DNA from: an uncultured bacterium | GTDB taxonomy: Bacteria; Krumholzibacteriota; Krumholzibacteriia; LZORAL124-64-63 | DNA: 7,450 nt | NCBI GenBank assembly: GCA_903847545.1 | Contig: CAINDZ010000762.1 | Coordinates: 1-7,450 of the forward strand | Direction: 5' to 3' | In this document: positions 6,936-7,450 of the stretch, in pieces | How positions within the stretch are numbered: the first letter of the stretch is position 1 | Layout: each line of letters starts with the position of its first letter | Program-made: the position numbers and the translations under genes | The notes under the pieces: model-generated | Database searches by the model: none | Told to the model about the DNA's origin: nothing | What the model saw: only the letters and a program-made list of their open reading frames with translations

Positions 6936-7450
6936 GTGATCGCGGTCACCGGCGCGGCGGGATTCATCGGCAGCAACCTGGTCTGGAAGCTGAACCAGTC
7001 GGGGCGCGACGACATCGTCGTGGTCGACATCGACCCCGCGGCCGACGTCTCGCCGAACCTGGCGCCGCTGCGCTTCGCCGCCTATCACACGCGCGACGCC
7101 TTCGTCGAGTGGCTGTCCGACCCCGCCAACGCGCACACGCTCGAGACGGTCTACCACCTGGGGGCCTGCAGCAGCACCACCGAGACGCGCTGGCACTACC
7201 TGGCCGAGAACAACCTCGGCAACACGCGCGACCTGTGCCGCCTGTGCCTGGACGCGGGCGTACGCTTCGTCTGCGCCAGCAGCGCGGCCACCTACGGCGA
7301 CGGTCGCCACGGCTACGACGACGACCACGCGCTGCTCGAGACGCTCGAGCCGCTCAACCTGTACGGCCGCTCCAAGCACGAGTTCGACCTCTGGGCGCTG
7401 GCCGAGGGCGTGCTGGGCGACATCGCCAGCCTGAAGTACTTCAACGTCTA
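6936..7450 (+). CDS. hldD: ADP-L-glycero-D-manno-heptose 6-epimerase (5' part; runs off right edge)
   Basis: HldD (RfaD/GmhD) converts ADP-D-glycero-D-manno-heptose to the L-glycero form used for the lipopolysaccharide inner core. The 171 complete codons visible match the N-terminal half of the roughly 310-residue family. They include VTGAAGFIGSN (4-14) for dinucleotide binding, the diagnostic HLGACSSTTE (74-83), CASSAATYG (113-121) with Ser116, LNLYGRSK (140-147) with catalytic Tyr143 and Lys147, and KYFNV at the edge. The ACSSTTE and SSAATYG blocks separate HldD from general sugar epimerases, so the specific name is well supported. The dinucleotide-binding loop reads VVDIDP where the Escherichia coli enzyme has VVDNLKD, so NAD versus NADP use is open. 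GTG at 6936 is chosen because the protein then begins MIAVTGAAGF as in the family, with an AGGGGG purine run (6922-6928) upstream. The gap from the previous gene is 42 bases, with no terminator seen. Confidence 0.93.
   Translation, partial: MIAVTGAAGFIGSNLVWKLNQSGRDDIVVVDIDPAADVSPNLAPLRFAAYHTRDAFVEWLSDPANAHTLETVYHLGACSSTTETRWHYLAENNLGNTRDLCRLCLDAGVRFVCASSAATYGDGRHGYDDDHALLETLEPLNLYGRSKHEFDLWALAEGVLGDIASLKYFNV

Overview
The window is very GC-rich, non-mobile chromosomal DNA from a Gram-negative bacterium. The Gram-negative call rests on a lipopolysaccharide core gene (ADP-heptose epimerase, hldD) and a membrane-anchored HtrA/DegQ-type protease. No rRNA or other phylogenetic marker is present. 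The strong GC bias, the HEAT-repeat lipoprotein and the gene mix resemble uncultured high-GC phyla of the FCB type (Krumholzibacteriota, Eisenbacteria, Gemmatimonadota), but that placement is only an impression.

Layout. Positions 1-1100 hold the 5' part of a minus-strand gene for an exported HEAT-repeat protein that runs off the left edge. A 215-base divergent intergenic region (1101-1315) carries plausible sigma-70-type promoters in both directions. From 1316 to the right edge everything is on the plus strand and tightly packed: asd (aspartate-semialdehyde dehydrogenase), an EcfT-like transporter membrane subunit, truA (tRNA pseudouridine synthase), a short transaldolase, an HtrA-like protease, an unclassified NAD-dependent sugar epimerase/dehydratase, and the first 171 codons of hldD. 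The first five genes are joined by 4-base overlaps (GTGA, ATGA) or by TGAGATG junctions. The last two gaps are 22 and 42 bases with no recognisable terminator. All seven could be one transcript starting near 1271.

How the genes fit together. The operon is a mixed housekeeping/envelope set. Asd makes the branch-point intermediate for lysine/diaminopimelate, threonine and methionine. TruA matures tRNA anticodon arms. Transaldolase works in the non-oxidative pentose phosphate pathway, which supplies sedoheptulose-7-phosphate, the precursor of ADP-heptose, and HldD performs the last step of ADP-heptose synthesis. HtrA handles misfolded envelope proteins. The EcfT subunit has no ATPase or substrate-binding partner in view. 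The ecfT-truA order recalls the conserved Firmicute ecfA-ecfA'-ecfT-truA cluster.

I found no CRISPR array, mobile element, tRNA, rRNA or convincing terminator, and no clearly new system. The most useful leads are the orphan EcfT next to truA with a degraded first coupling motif, a small hairpin that spans the htrA stop codon just before the next ribosome binding site, and the duplicated Shine-Dalgarno leader of the HEAT protein.
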